The notes under the pieces are model-generated. The model saw only the letters and a list, made by a program, of their open reading frames with translations, ran no database searches and was not told the DNA's origin. From Comamonadaceae bacterium (GTDB lineage Bacteria; Pseudomonadota; Gammaproteobacteria; Burkholderiales; Burkholderiaceae_C), in NCBI GenBank assembly GCA_947478725.1, contig CANJWZ010000005.1:1-64000 (forward strand): DNA of 64,000 nucleotides, read 5' to 3'. Of the stretch, positions 25,057 to 35,099 are shown piece after piece. The translations under genes and the position numbers were made by a program. The number at the start of each line of letters is the position of its first letter. The stretch's first letter is position 1.

Positions 25057-27837
25057 ATGGCCTCCAATTTCCTGACCAAAATCTTCGGCAGCCGCAATGA
25101 CAGGCTACTTAAAACCTACCGTAAAACCGTTGCCCAGATCAATGCTCTTGAGCCGGCTTATGAAAAGCTGAGCGACGACGAACTCAGGGGTAAAACAGAA
25201 GAATTCAAAACCCGGATGGTGGGCGGTGAAAGCTTTGATGCCATCTTGCCAGAAGCGTTTGCAGTGGTGCGCGAAGGCAGCAAGCGCGCAATGAAGATGC
25301 GCCACTTTGATGTCCAGTTAATGGGCGGCATGTCGCTGCACAACGGCAAGATATCTGAGATGGGCACTGGCGAAGGAAAAACGCTCACGTCCACATTGCC
25401 GGTGTACCTCAATGCGCTGACGGGCAAGGGCGTACACGTGGTCACCGTGAACGACTACCTTGCCAACCGTGACGCGCAGTGGATGGGAAAGCTGTACAAC
25501 TTTCTGGGTTTGACAGTCGGCATCAATTTGCCTTCCATGTCGCGCGAAGAAAAGCAGGCCGCGTACCGCTGCGACATCACTTACGGCACCAACAACGAGT
25601 ACGGTTTTGACTATCTGCGCGACAACATGGTGTACGAGGTGGCTGACCGTGTGCAGCGCGGACTGAACTTTGCCATCGTTGACGAGGTCGACTCTATTCT
25701 GATTGACGAGGCGCGCACTCCGCTCATCATCAGTGGCCAGGCTGAAGACCACACGGCGATGTATATCGCCATGAACAAGGTTGTCCCGATGCTTACCAAG
25801 CAGGAAGGCGAAGCGGACCCCCGCACGGGTGAAGGCGTGACCAAGCCCGGTGACTTCACACTGGACGAAAAAACACATCAGGTCTTTTTGACCGAACAAG
25901 GCCATGAAAATGCCGAGCGCATCCTGTTTAGCCTGGGCCTTATCCCAGAAGGCGCGACGCTTTATGACCCGGCCAACATCACACTGGTCCACCACCTGTA
26001 CGCAGCACTTCGTGCCAATCACCTGTACCACCGCGACCAGCACTATGTGGTGCAAGGCGGGGAGAGCGGCACAAAGGAAATCGTCATTGTTGACGAGTTC
26101 ACCGGCCGCCTGATGTCAGGGCGGCGCTGGAGCGATGGTTTGCACCAGGCGGTGGAGGCCAAGGAGGGCGTGCCGATTCAGGCAGAAAACCAGACGCTGG
26201 CGTCGATCACTTTCCAGAACTATTTCCGCCTGTATGCCAAGCTTGCGGGCATGACCGGTACGGCCGATACGGAAGCTTTTGAGTTCTCGGAAATTTACGG
26301 TCTCGAAACGACCATCATTCCGCCCAACCGCGTCAGCAAGCGCGAAGACCAGCTGGACCGGGTTTACAAAACCACGCGTGAAAAGTACGAAGCTGCCATC
26401 AAGGACATTCGCGAATGTTATGAGCGTGGCCAGCCGGTGCTGGTGGGAACCACGTCCATTGAAAACTCCGAGATCATTGACGAGTTGCTGAACAAGGAGA
26501 AGCTGCCGCACCAGGTGCTCAATGCCAAGCAGCATGCCCGCGAAGCCGATATCGTGGCCCAGGCGGGCCGCTCCAAAATGATCACGATCGCCACGAACAT
26601 GGCAGGCCGTGGCACTGACATTGTGCTGGGCGGCAATGTTGAAAAACGCATTGAGGCAGTTCAGGCTGACGAGGCCCTCGGCAGCGCTGACCAGGAAAAG
26701 GAAATTGCACGGCTGCGCGCCGAGTGGGCCCAGGAGCACGAGCAGGTGATTGCCTCTGGAGGCCTGCGCATCATCGCGACCGAGCGCCATGAGTCACGCC
26801 GCATTGATAACCAGTTGCGCGGCCGTTCAGGTCGGCAGGGTGACAACGGTTCGTCCCGCTTTTACCTGAGTCTTGATGATTCGCTGATGCGTATTTTTGC
26901 GGGTGAACGCGTCAAGTCCATCATGGACAGGCTGAAAATGCCCGACGGTGAAGCGATTGAGGCAGGCATTGTCTCGCGCAGCATTGAATCGGCCCAGCGC
27001 AAGGTCGAGGCACGCAACTTTGACATTCGCAAGCAACTGCTGGAATACGACGATGTGGCTAATGATCAGCGCAAGGTGATTTACCAGCAGCGCAACGACA
27101 TCATGGATGCCGCCAGTCTGACCAGCCAGATCGCTTCGCTGCGCGAAGGCTGCTTTACGGATTTAACTCGCCAGTACGTGCCGGTTGAAAGCGTTGAAGA
27201 GCAGTGGGACATTGCCGGACTGGAGAAAGCCTTAGCCAGCGAATGGCAAATCGACATGCCCTTGGCCAAGGACATTGAGGGTGCGGCGGCTGTGACCGAC
27301 GAAGACATTCTGGAAAAAGTTCTTACCGCCGCCAACGCTGCATTTGCTGCCAAATTGGAGCTGATTGGCGAAGAAAACTTTTTGCAGTTTGAGCGCATGG
27401 TGCTGCTGCAAAGCATCGACACCCACTGGCGTGAGCATTTGAGCGCGCTGGACTATCTGCGCCAAGGCATCCACCTGCGCGGCTATGCCCAAAAGCAGCC
27501 CAAGCAGGAATACAAGCGCGAAGCATTTGAGCTGTTCGGCCAGCTGTTGGACAGCGTGAAAAACGAAGTGACCAAAACGCTGATGACCGTCAAGATCCAG
27601 TCCAGCGAAGAGCTCAACCAGGCCGCTGAAGCGATTGAAAATCGGGGCGAGAACATTTCCAACGTGACCTATACAGCGCCCACTGAAACCGGCGACGTGC
27701 AAGTGCGGACAGAACAAACTGCACAGCTTCAATCGCTGGGCTTGCCCGCGGAGTTGATGCAGCGCACTGGGCGCAATGATCCGTGCCCCTGTGGGTCGGG
27801 CAAAAAATTCAAGCAGTGCCACGGCAAGTTGATCTGA
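25057..27837 (+). CDS. secA: Preprotein translocase ATPase SecA
   Basis: A 926-residue motor of the Sec export channel. The Walker A motif [10 protein letters not shown] is at 103-112, the Walker [21 protein letters not shown] region lies near 207-226, and the helicase motif VI region is [19 protein letters not shown]. The C terminus keeps the zinc motif with Cys910, Cys912, Cys921 and His922, which binds SecB and phospholipid. Length and start ([16 protein letters not shown]) are typical. The 24918-25056 gap before it holds no gene; the ribosome site is unclear. Confidence 0.98.
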   Translation: MASNFLTKIFGSRNDRLLKTYRKTVAQINALEPAYEKLSDDELRGKTEEFKTRMVGGESFDAILPEAFAVVREGSKRAMKMRHFDVQLMGGMSLHNGKISEMGTGEGKTLTSTLPVYLNALTGKGVHVVTVNDYLANRDAQWMGKLYNFLGLTVGINLPSMSREEKQAAYRCDITYGTNNEYGFDYLRDNMVYEVADRVQRGLNFAIVDEVDSILIDEARTPLIISGQAEDHTAMYIAMNKVVPMLTKQEGEADPRTGEGVTKPGDFTLDEKTHQVFLTEQGHENAERILFSLGLIPEGATLYDPANITLVHHLYAALRANHLYHRDQHYVVQGGESGTKEIVIVDEFTGRLMSGRRWSDGLHQAVEAKEGVPIQAENQTLASITFQNYFRLYAKLAGMTGTADTEAFEFSEIYGLETTIIPPNRVSKREDQLDRVYKTTREKYEAAIKDIRECYERGQPVLVGTTSIENSEIIDELLNKEKLPHQVLNAKQHAREADIVAQAGRSKMITIATNMAGRGTDIVLGGNVEKRIEAVQADEALGSADQEKEIARLRAEWAQEHEQVIASGGLRIIATERHESRRIDNQLRGRSGRQGDNGSSRFYLSLDDSLMRIFAGERVKSIMDRLKMPDGEAIEAGIVSRSIESAQRKVEARNFDIRKQLLEYDDVANDQRKVIYQQRNDIMDAASLTSQIASLREGCFTDLTRQYVPVESVEEQWDIAGLEKALASEWQIDMPLAKDIEGAAAVTDEDILEKVLTAANAAFAAKLELIGEENFLQFERMVLLQSIDTHWREHLSALDYLRQGIHLRGYAQKQPKQEYKREAFELFGQLLDSVKNEVTKTLMTVKIQSSEELNQAAEAIENRGENISNVTYTAPTETGDVQVRTEQTAQLQSLGLPAELMQRTGRNDPCPCGSGKKFKQCHGKLI

Positions 27838-27874
27838 AGTCAATCAGGTTTTTTGGTTTTTTGGAAGGTCAGTG

Positions 27875-29116
27875 ATGCCTGTGAATTTTGTTGCCACGCC
27901 TTCGGCGGACCTGTTTCCTGTTCCCGGCACGCGCTGGGGAATCACGCAAGCAGGTATTCGCAAGGCCAATCGCAAAGACTTGAGCGTCTTGCTGCTCGAT
28001 GAGGGCGCATCCGTCGGTGCCGTCTTCACGCAAAACAGGTTTTGCGCCGCACCGGTGCAAATCTGTCGCGAGCATCTGGCCCGAAACAGCGGCCAAAGTT
28101 TGGGTATTCGCGCCATGGTCATCAACACGGGCAACGCCAATGCGGGCACGGGTGAAGACGGCTTGACCAGAGCTCAGGCCACCTGCATTGCATTGGCGCG
28201 CGAGTTGAATTTGTCGCCTGAGCAAATCCTGCCGTTTTCAACCGGCGTGATCATGGAGCCGCTGCCTCACGAACGCATTGAAGCGGGTTTGCCCGCCGCT
28301 GTTGCCGATGCCAAGGCTGACAACTGGGGCCATGCTGCTGAGGCCATCATGACCACCGACACGGTAGCCAAAGCGTTTTCAAAGCGCATCACCTTGGGCG
28401 GCGTTGTAGTCACCATCACCGGCATCAGCAAGGGCGCTGGCATGATTCGCCCCAACATGGCCACCATGCTGGGTTTCATGGCCACCGATGCCTGCGTGTC
28501 CCAATCCATCATGGGGCAACTGGCGCATGAACTGGCTGAAGGCTCTTTTAACCGTGTCACTGTCGACGGCGACACGTCTACCAACGACTCGTTTGTGGTG
28601 ATTGCCAGCAACCATGCCAAACACACGCCCATCACCTCGCTCACCAGTGCCGATGGTCAGGTGTTGCGCGCAGCCATGATGGCCGTTGCCCAGCAGTTGG
28701 CCCAAGCCATCGTGCGCGACGGCGAAGGCGCGACCAAGTTCATCACGGTTTGTGTAGAAGGCGGCAAGACCGGCGACGAGTGCCGCAAGGTCGCCTATGC
28801 CATTGCCCATTCTCCGCTCGTGAAAACGGCTTTCTTTGCCAGTGACCCCAACCTGGGCCGTATCCTTGCTGCCGTCGGCTATGCAGGCCTAGACGATCTG
28901 GACCAGACCCAAATCGATTTGTATCTGGACGATGTGATGGTGGCCAAAAACGGCGGCAGGCATCCTGATTACGCGGAGGCTGATGGCCAGCGCGTGATGA
29001 AGCAAAGCGAAATCACCGTGCGCGTCGTTTTGGGCCGGGGCGCGGCGGTGGACACCGTCTGGACATGCGATTTGTCTTACGACTACGTGAAAATCAACGC
29101 AGACTACAGAAGCTGA
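27875..29116 (+). CDS. argJ: Bifunctional glutamate N-acetyltransferase/amino-acid acetyltransferase ArgJ
   Basis: A 413-residue ornithine acetyltransferase of the arginine pathway. It is an autoprocessing enzyme: the cleavage point lies in [15 protein letters not shown], where Thr197 becomes the N-terminal nucleophile of the beta chain. VNTGNANA-like ([13 protein letters not shown]) and DGDTSTNDS motifs are present. It recycles the acetyl group from N-acetylornithine to glutamate and can also use acetyl-CoA. The ATG at 27875 is chosen; an in-frame GTG lies one codon earlier. It follows secA by 37 nt and precedes the DUF815 ATPase gene by 8 nt. Confidence 0.95.
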   Translation: MPVNFVATPSADLFPVPGTRWGITQAGIRKANRKDLSVLLLDEGASVGAVFTQNRFCAAPVQICREHLARNSGQSLGIRAMVINTGNANAGTGEDGLTRAQATCIALARELNLSPEQILPFSTGVIMEPLPHERIEAGLPAAVADAKADNWGHAAEAIMTTDTVAKAFSKRITLGGVVVTITGISKGAGMIRPNMATMLGFMATDACVSQSIMGQLAHELAEGSFNRVTVDGDTSTNDSFVVIASNHAKHTPITSLTSADGQVLRAAMMAVAQQLAQAIVRDGEGATKFITVCVEGGKTGDECRKVAYAIAHSPLVKTAFFASDPNLGRILAAVGYAGLDDLDQTQIDLYLDDVMVAKNGGRHPDYAEADGQRVMKQSEITVRVVLGRGAAVDTVWTCDLSYDYVKINADYRS

Positions 29117-29124
29117 CACCCGAT

Positions 29125-29991
29125 ATGAACGAACATTTTGAACGCCTGATCGTCCGGGCCGAAGCGCTGATCTCCCGCATCGAATCGGTCTTGCCACAGC
29201 CACTTACCGCGCCTGACTGGTCAAGCTCGGTTGCTTTTCGCTACCGCAAGCGCAGCTCAGGCCACGGCAGTCTGGAGCCGGTCAAACACATTGGCCATAT
29301 GGCGTTGGGTGACCTGAAAGAAATTGACGATCAAAAAGAAAAAATCCAGCGTAATACAGAACAGTTTGTCAGTGGCAAACCTGCCAACAACGTTCTGCTG
29401 ACAGGTTCACGCGGCACCGGCAAGTCATCACTGATCAAGGCTTGCCTGAACGCGTATTCAGCACGCGGCTTGAGGCTGATTGAAGTCGACAAAGCCGACT
29501 TGACTGATTTGCCAGATATCGTGGATGTGGTCAGTGACTTGCCTGAAAAATTCATTATTTTTTGCGATGACCTGAGCTTTGAAGAAGGCGAGCCAGGCTA
29601 CAAGGCCCTCAAGTCGATTCTGGACGGCTCTGTTGCCGCTGCAACGCCCAATGTGCTGATTTATGCCACCAGCAACCGCCGCCATTTGCTGCCCGAGTAC
29701 ATGACGGAAAACCTCACTTACACCCATACCGAAGACGGCGAAGTACACCCTGGCGAGGTGGTGGAAGAGAAAATCTCGCTGTCCGAGCGTTTTGGCCTGT
29801 GGGTCAGTTTTTACCCCTTTAGCCAGGATGAATACCTGACCATCGTGGCGCAATGGTTGTCATCGTTTGGCGTTGACAAGTCTGCCATCGAAGCGGCGCG
29901 CCCCGCATCGCTGGTTTGGGCTTTGGAGCGTGGTTCGCGCAGTGGACGCGTGGCTTACCAGTTCGCTCGCGATTTTGCTGGAAAACATTAG
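29125..29991 (+). CDS. DUF815 family ATP-binding protein
   Basis: A 288-residue AAA-type P-loop protein. Walker A GSRGTGKSSL is at 94-103, and a Walker B-like IIFCDDLSFEEGE follows near 150-162. Sensor-like ATSNRRHLLPEYM and a C-terminal SVEKSAIEAARPASL-type helical region complete it. The family is widespread but its function is not established. The ATG at 29125 starts the conserved N terminus; the frame is open a further 20 codons upstream inside argJ. It is transcribed with argJ and the following mutT gene. Confidence 0.85.
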   Translation: MNEHFERLIVRAEALISRIESVLPQPLTAPDWSSSVAFRYRKRSSGHGSLEPVKHIGHMALGDLKEIDDQKEKIQRNTEQFVSGKPANNVLLTGSRGTGKSSLIKACLNAYSARGLRLIEVDKADLTDLPDIVDVVSDLPEKFIIFCDDLSFEEGEPGYKALKSILDGSVAAATPNVLIYATSNRRHLLPEYMTENLTYTHTEDGEVHPGEVVEEKISLSERFGLWVSFYPFSQDEYLTIVAQWLSSFGVDKSAIEAARPASLVWALERGSRSGRVAYQFARDFAGKH

Positions 29992-30000
29992 GCTTTCAGC

Positions 30001-30471
30001 GTGACAGTTCTTGTTGCCGACGGCGATCGACCGCGTGAAGGCGGCACTGACCGAAAAACGGTCGATGTAGCGGTCGGCGTATTGATCAAACCGAATGGCG
30101 ACTTTTTGCTCACCAGCCGGCCGCCGGGCAAGGTTTATGAAGGCTATTGGGAGTTCCCGGGCGGGAAACTGGAAGCCGGCGAAACCGTCGAGCAAGCACT
30201 GCGCCGCGAATTGATCGAGGAAATTGGCATCACCATTGGCGGCGCCACAGCCTGGAAAGTCGAACTTGTCGACTACCCTCACGCCCTGGTGCGGCTGAAC
30301 TTCTGCAAGGTGTTTGACTGGACAGGCGAGCTGCAGATGCGTGAAGGTCAGTCGTTTGCCTGGCAGGGCCTGCCGGTTGCGGTACAGCCGGTGCTACCCG
30401 GCACGATTCCGGTATTGGATTGGTTTGCCGCTGAGCGCGGCTTTACAGCTTCGACACAACGCACTGTGTAA
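30001..30471 (+). CDS. mutT: Nudix hydrolase (MutT, 8-oxo-dGTP diphosphatase)
   Basis: A 156-residue Nudix protein. The Nudix box is complete at 54-76 (GGKLEAGETVEQALRRE then LIEEIGI). Its placement behind argJ-DUF815 and the VYEGYWEFPGGK motif support the MutT subtype, which removes 8-oxo-dGTP from the nucleotide pool. The start is GTG at 30001, 9 nt after the preceding stop. Substrate specificity is inferred from family resemblance. Confidence 0.85.
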   Translation: MTVLVADGDRPREGGTDRKTVDVAVGVLIKPNGDFLLTSRPPGKVYEGYWEFPGGKLEAGETVEQALRRELIEEIGITIGGATAWKVELVDYPHALVRLNFCKVFDWTGELQMREGQSFAWQGLPVAVQPVLPGTIPVLDWFAAERGFTASTQRTV

Positions 30472-30505
30472 ACAGGCCGTCATCCGTTCTTGCTGTAATT
30501 CAGCC

Positions 30506-31192
30506 ATGAACTGGACCGCCTACATCGACAACTACTGTGAACGTTTGTTGCCCGGCTTTTGGGATGAGCCGCTGAACGCCATCAGCAATCTGGCGTTCTG
30601 GCTGGCAGCCTGGGTGGTTTGGCGCTGGCGGCAGCGCGAGTCACCCGGTCGCATGCTGAGCGGCAGTTCAGACATCCATAGCTTGCTGGTCATGCTGGTG
30701 CTGATCGGTGCGGGCAGCTTTGCTTTTCATACCTTTGCCACCCGCTGGGCGGGCGCGCTCGATGTGCTGTTCATAGCGGTCTACTTGCACTTTTATCTGG
30801 CGGTGTATCTGCGCCGTGCCCTGGGTTGGCGCTGGTCGGTCGCATGGCTGGGTGTGCCGATGTTTTTTTTGGCCGGCCGGGTGCTGTCTTTGCTGTGGGC
30901 GCAGGTTCTTGGTGCTACCTCGGGTTACTTGTCTGCCTGGACGGTTTTGCTGCTGCTGTGCGCCCACAGCGCCTGGCAACAACTGCCTTCAACCCGGGCA
31001 CTGACAGCCGCTGGGGCCTGCTTTGCCATCAGCTTGAGCCTGCGCCAGCTCGATATGCCGCTGTGCAGCGACTGGCGTTGGGGCACCCACTTTGCATGGC
31101 ATCTGCTGAACGCCGTCACCCTGGGCCTGACGACCTGGGCCGTGGTGCAGCTGCAATGGGTCCAAGCCAGAGGTAAATCAGTTGCTACATAA
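30506..31192 (+). CDS. Ceramidase-like integral membrane protein (CREST superfamily)
   Basis: A 228-residue protein with about seven membrane helices. Polar residues match the alkaline ceramidase / CREST hydrolase pattern: NYCERLLPGFWDEPLNAISN (10-28) near the N terminus, GAGSFAFHTFATRWAGALDV with His75 and Asp86, and two late histidines in GTHFAWHLLNA. The family places these as a zinc-dependent hydrolase site in the membrane. Bacterial members have no agreed substrate. The ATG at 30506 begins the conserved part. The stop codon TAA (31190-31192) lies within an interspersed repeat, which also supplies the last two codons. Confidence 0.75.
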   Translation: MNWTAYIDNYCERLLPGFWDEPLNAISNLAFWLAAWVVWRWRQRESPGRMLSGSSDIHSLLVMLVLIGAGSFAFHTFATRWAGALDVLFIAVYLHFYLAVYLRRALGWRWSVAWLGVPMFFLAGRVLSLLWAQVLGATSGYLSAWTVLLLLCAHSAWQQLPSTRALTAAGACFAISLSLRQLDMPLCSDWRWGTHFAWHLLNAVTLGLTTWAVVQLQWVQARGKSVAT

Positions 31193-31240
31193 TAAATAGC
31201 TGCTAACCCATATAAATATTGGGCTAAAGCTTGATTTGAC
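31182..31240 (+). repeat. Interspersed ~60-bp repeat, copy 5
   Basis: Reads TTGCTACATAATAAATAGCT, GCTAACCCATATAAATATTGG, then GCTAAAGCTTGATTTGAC. It overlaps the last codons and the stop of the ceramidase-like gene and lies upstream of the TRAP binding-protein gene. Its end TTGATTTGAC may serve as a -35 region for the latter. Confidence 0.6.
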
Positions 31241-31344
31241 CCTATAAATCGGCTTAAAAATGCGGTATCTTGGCTTGAGCGACCTTGTTTTCTGGCATTC
31301 GTCTTGCTATCGGTTTGATCTCATCATCAACGAGGCAACTTCCC

Positions 31345-32436
31345 ATGAACAAGCGGCAACTTCTTAAATCTAGTTTCGCAGCCACGGCAGCTGTCAGTGT
31401 GGCGGCTCCGGCGCTGGCGCAAACCAGTCCTAATGTGCGTTGGCGCATGGCCTCCAGCTTCCCCAAAAGCCTGGACACGATCTACGGTGGTGCCGAGGTG
31501 CTGGCCAAGCGGGTAGCGGCTATCTCTGGTGGCAAGTTCCAGATTTCGGTGCACGCTGCTGGTGAATTGGTGCCCGCTTTTGGTGTGGTCGATGCCGTGC
31601 AAAACGCCTCCGTCGATTGCGGCCACACGGCGAGCTACTACTTCGTAGGTAAAAACAAGGCTTTCGGTTTTGAAACCACCCTACCTTTCGGCATGAACCA
31701 GCGCCAGCAGAATGCCTGGATGTATTACGGCGGTGGCTTGGAGCTTGTGCGCGACTTCATGCGTGACTATGGCATTGTCAACTTCCCTGGTGGCAATACC
31801 GGAGTGCAGATGGGTGGCTGGTTTCGCAAGCAAATAAAAACGCTCAGTGATTTGAAAGGCCTGAAAATTCGGATCGCTGGTCTGGGCGGCGAGGTGATGA
31901 CCCGACTTGGTGCAGTTCCATTGCAATTGCCGGGTGGCGAGATTTACCAGGCGCTTGAAAAGGGCAATATCGATGCCGCCGAATGGGTTGGCCCTTACGA
32001 CGATGAAAAACTGGGCTTTTACAAAGTCGCGCCGCATTACTACTATCCCGGTTGGTGGGAAAGCAATTCGATGTACTCGTTTTACGTCAACAGCAAGACC
32101 TGGGACGCGCTTCCCAAGGACTACCAGGCTGCTTTTGAAGCTGCCGCCGCTGAGGCCAATGGCGACATGATGGCGGAGTACGACTTTAAAAACCCGCCAG
32201 CCTTAAAGCGCCTGGTCGGTAACGGCGTCAAACTGCACGCTTATCCAACGGAAATGCTGAAGGCGGCGCAAAACGCCGCCTTTGACCTGTACGCTGAAGA
32301 GGCTAGCAAGAACCCAGCCTTTCGCAAAATGTACGAGCCGTGGAAGAAATTCCGTGCGGACGTGATGCTCTGGCACCGCTTTGCCGAGCAGACCTACTCC
32401 AACTTTGTCTACAACAACCCGCCCACAAAGGGTTGA
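31345..32436 (+). CDS. TRAP transporter solute-binding protein (DctP family), orphan
   Basis: A 363-residue periplasmic binding protein of the DctP family. The signal peptide MNKRQLLKSSFAATAAV ends at APALAQ and has a KR with a Tat-like layout. The mature protein has the family motifs FPKSLDTIYGGAEVLA, FGMNQRQQNAW, LKGLKIRIAGLGGEVM (with the carboxylate-binding arginine RIAG) and QALEKGNIDAAEWVGP. TRAP systems take up organic acids through this protein and the DctQM membrane pair. No DctQ or DctM gene is in the window, so it must work with genes elsewhere or in another role. The following 160-nt gap to the convergent gene holds no recognised gene. Confidence 0.88.
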   Translation: MNKRQLLKSSFAATAAVSVAAPALAQTSPNVRWRMASSFPKSLDTIYGGAEVLAKRVAAISGGKFQISVHAAGELVPAFGVVDAVQNASVDCGHTASYYFVGKNKAFGFETTLPFGMNQRQQNAWMYYGGGLELVRDFMRDYGIVNFPGGNTGVQMGGWFRKQIKTLSDLKGLKIRIAGLGGEVMTRLGAVPLQLPGGEIYQALEKGNIDAAEWVGPYDDEKLGFYKVAPHYYYPGWWESNSMYSFYVNSKTWDALPKDYQAAFEAAAAEANGDMMAEYDFKNPPALKRLVGNGVKLHAYPTEMLKAAQNAAFDLYAEEASKNPAFRKMYEPWKKFRADVMLWHRFAEQTYSNFVYNNPPTKG

Positions 32437-32582
32437 GGCAAGTGTTTGGCGGGCGAGAGCTATTCAAAAGTGCGCCGCATTTGTAAGGTTTATGTCGGGG
32501 CATTTCAACCTTTTCATGGCGGTGCATGCCTCGGTCACAACGCTTTTCATCATGATCAGCACAGCAGCCCCGACAATGCTGG

Positions 32583-32606
32583 AGTCCTTCAGTCCTTCAG
32601 TCCTTG
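32583..32606. repeat. Three tandem 8-bp units at the lytic transglycosylase stop
   Basis: AGTCCTTC at 32583-32590 and 32591-32598, then AGTCCTTG. The lytic transglycosylase stop codon (32597-32599) lies across the second and third units. Each unit is 8 bp, so a change in number would move the stop. Confidence 0.8.
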
Positions 32607-33226
32607 AACTCCCACATTCTGCGGGCACCCAGCACCGCATCAGGGTAGGGCGCCTTGCCGCGTGAGCCGTTGTAGCGGCCCAGGCCCATGAACAGGTCGC
32701 CTTTTTCACGGTCCAGGTAGTGGCGCAAGATCACGCAGCCGAAGCGGAGATTGGTCTGCATGTGAAAAAGCTTGCTCGCATCGCCGTCGCCAATCAGGCG
32801 GACCCAAAACGGCATGACCTGCATGTAGCCGCGCGCGCCCACCACGCTGATGGCGAATTTGCGAAAGTTGCTCTCCACCTGAATCAGACCTAGGACCAAA
32901 GCGGTGTCCAGCCCGGCGCGTTTGCTTTCGTACCAAACGGTTTGCAAAAATTCCTTGCGGATTTGCAGCTCGGATTTTTTGCTCCGTAGGCGGTCGCTCA
33001 TGGCAGCCAGCCAGCGCAGGTAGGCCAGCCGGCTGTCGGTGTCCTTGAACTCGGGTACCGGCGGGGCTTGCTTGGAGATGGCTGAACTCAGCGCTGTTCG
33101 CACCGAGTCGATCAGCGGCTCTTCAACCTGCGCCCCGGCTTTGGCGTGCTCTGAAAAAAGGAGCTGCCCACCCAGAAATAGATAGGCCTGCAAGGCTTTT
33201 CTTCGATTGAAAAAGCTCTCGGGCAC
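32597..33226 (-). CDS. Lytic transglycosylase (SLT-type)
   Basis: A 209-residue enzyme with a possible short N-terminal signal/anchor and a single SLT domain. The catalytic glutamate is in QVESNFRKFA. The domain continues with GARGYMQVMPFW, the FGCVILRHYLDRE helix and the LGRYNGSRGKAPYPD stretch (a variant of the AYNAG motif). It would cleave the glycan strand with anhydro-sugar formation. It begins 4 nt after the proS stop, so it is probably co-transcribed with proS. The start could also be one of the later methionines. Confidence 0.85.
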   Translation of the reverse strand: MPESFFNRRKALQAYLFLGGQLLFSEHAKAGAQVEEPLIDSVRTALSSAISKQAPPVPEFKDTDSRLAYLRWLAAMSDRLRSKKSELQIRKEFLQTVWYESKRAGLDTALVLGLIQVESNFRKFAISVVGARGYMQVMPFWVRLIGDGDASKLFHMQTNLRFGCVILRHYLDREKGDLFMGLGRYNGSRGKAPYPDAVLGARRMWEFKD

Positions 33227-33230
33227 GGTT

Positions 33231-34973
33231 TTACAGCCTCAGTTTGCCCTTGATGAAGGCCAATGCACCAGCAACTGGAACCTGGGTCGGTTCGGTATCG
33301 CGGCGATGCTGGTATTCCAGGTGGCCTTCTTTCAGGCCCCGGTCGCCAATCGTCACGCGGTGCGGCACGCCGATGAGTTCCCAGTCGGCAAACATGGCGC
33401 CCGGGCGCTCGTTGCGGTCGTCCAGAATCACGTCAATACCCGCAGCCATCAGTTCGGCGTACAAGGTGTCGGCAGCCGCTTTGACATCTGCGAAACGGTC
33501 TGGGCTGATGGGGCACAAAACCACTGTGAAGGGCGCAATCGCGTCCGGCCAAATGATACCTTTGGCGTCGTGGTTCTGCTCAATGGCAGCGGCGGGCAGG
33601 CGCGTGATGCCGATGCCGTAGCAACCCATTTCTAAAAACTGCGGCTTGCCGTTTTCACCCAGAAAGGTGGCGTTCATGGCTTTGCTGTATTTGGTGCCAA
33701 GGTAAAACACGTGGCCGACTTCAATGCCGCGCTCGATGGCCAGAACGCCCTTGCCGTCGGGGGAGGCATCGCCTTGGACGACATTGCGGATGTCTGCGAT
33801 CACGTCGGGCTCGGGCAGGTCGCGCCCCCAGTTGACACCGGTGAGGTGGAAGTCGATGTCATTGGCGCCGCACACCCAGTCGGCCATGGCAGCGACTTCG
33901 CGGTCAACCACCAGCTTGGCAGGTTTGAGCATACCGATCGGGCCAAGGTAGCCGGGCTTGCAGCCGAAGTGGTCTTCAATCTCGGGCAGGGTTGCAAAAC
34001 GAAAGCCAGCCATGCCAGCCACCTTGCCGACTTTCACTTCATTCATGTCATGGTCACCGCGCAGCAGCAACAGCCAAACCTGAGTTTTGGCGACTTCATT
34101 TTTGTCGTTCAGCGTATCGGTGGCCAGCACCAAGGACTTGACGGTCGATGCCAGCGGCAGGCCCAAAAGTTCCGCCACCTCCGCGCAGGTCGCCTTGCCG
34201 GGTGTCGCGGTTTTGGTGAGGGTCTGTGAGGCAGCTTTGCGCTCGCCTTGTGGTGCCAGTGCTTCGGCTTTTTCAATGTTGGCGGCATAGTCACTCGTGG
34301 GGCAGTACACGATGGCGTCTTCACCGGTGGTGGCAATCACCTGAAACTCCTGGCTCAAGTCGCCGCCAATCGCCCCGCTGTCGGCGGCCACGGCGCGGTA
34401 GCTCAGGCCAAAGCGGTCAAAAATCCTGCGGTAGGCGTCGGACATGTTCTGGTAGCTGACTTTGGCTGCCGCTTCGTCGCGGTCAAAGCTGTAAGCGTCC
34501 TTCATGATGAACTCTCGCCCGCGCATCAGGCCGAAGCGGGGCCGTCGTTCATCCCTGAATTTGGTTTGAATCTGGTACAGATTTTTGGGCAACTGCTTGT
34601 AGCTTTTGATGTCCTGGCGCATCACGTCGGTCACCACTTCTTCGCTGGTGGGCTGCACGATGAAGTCGCGGCCATGACGGTCCTGGATGCGCAGCAGCTC
34701 TGGCCCCATTTTTTCAAAGCGGCCGGTCTCCTGCCACAGCTCGGCGGGTTGAATGACGGGCATCGTCATTTCAATGGCACCGGCCTTGTTCATCTCGTCG
34801 CGCACGATGGCCTCGATCTTGCGAATCACGCGCAGCCCCATCGGCATGTAGTTGTAAATACCTGCACTGAGTTTTTTGATCAACCCGGCGCGCGTCATCA
34901 ACTGGTGGCTGGCAATTTCTGCGTCAGCAGGTGCTTCTTTGAGGGTGGAAATGTAAAACTGCGAGGCTTTCAT
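33231..34973 (-). CDS. proS: Prolyl-tRNA synthetase
   Basis: A 580-residue class II synthetase of the bacterial type, with the editing (INS) domain between motifs 2 and 3 (about 230-390). Motif 2 region ([21 protein letters not shown]), motif 3 ([14 protein letters not shown]) and the C-terminal anticodon-binding domain ([20 protein letters not shown]) are all present. It charges tRNA-Pro. The protein starts [15 protein letters not shown], as usual. It is transcribed with the lytic transglycosylase gene and is divergent from rppH (126 nt). Confidence 0.97.
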   Translation of the reverse strand: MKASQFYISTLKEAPADAEIASHQLMTRAGLIKKLSAGIYNYMPMGLRVIRKIEAIVRDEMNKAGAIEMTMPVIQPAELWQETGRFEKMGPELLRIQDRHGRDFIVQPTSEEVVTDVMRQDIKSYKQLPKNLYQIQTKFRDERRPRFGLMRGREFIMKDAYSFDRDEAAAKVSYQNMSDAYRRIFDRFGLSYRAVAADSGAIGGDLSQEFQVIATTGEDAIVYCPTSDYAANIEKAEALAPQGERKAASQTLTKTATPGKATCAEVAELLGLPLASTVKSLVLATDTLNDKNEVAKTQVWLLLLRGDHDMNEVKVGKVAGMAGFRFATLPEIEDHFGCKPGYLGPIGMLKPAKLVVDREVAAMADWVCGANDIDFHLTGVNWGRDLPEPDVIADIRNVVQGDASPDGKGVLAIERGIEVGHVFYLGTKYSKAMNATFLGENGKPQFLEMGCYGIGITRLPAAAIEQNHDAKGIIWPDAIAPFTVVLCPISPDRFADVKAAADTLYAELMAAGIDVILDDRNERPGAMFADWELIGVPHRVTIGDRGLKEGHLEYQHRRDTEPTQVPVAGALAFIKGKLRL

Positions 34974-35039
34974 GGGCTGATTTCTGATGAATTCTGAATG
35001 ATTTTTTGAGTCTGGGCGCGCAGCTCAGGCTTCTTGCAC

Positions 35040-35068
35040 TTGGCTTTGCTGAGTTCGCTGTGCATAAT
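35040..35068 (+). promoter_or_regulatory. Probable sigma70 promoter of rppH
   Basis: TTGGCT (35040-35045), a 17-nt spacer and CATAAT (35063-35068) are placed 31 nt before the rppH start. Both elements are one or two changes from consensus. Confidence 0.45.
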
Positions 35069-35099
35069 GGACTCAGTTTAAAAAATTTGAGGTTTGATT

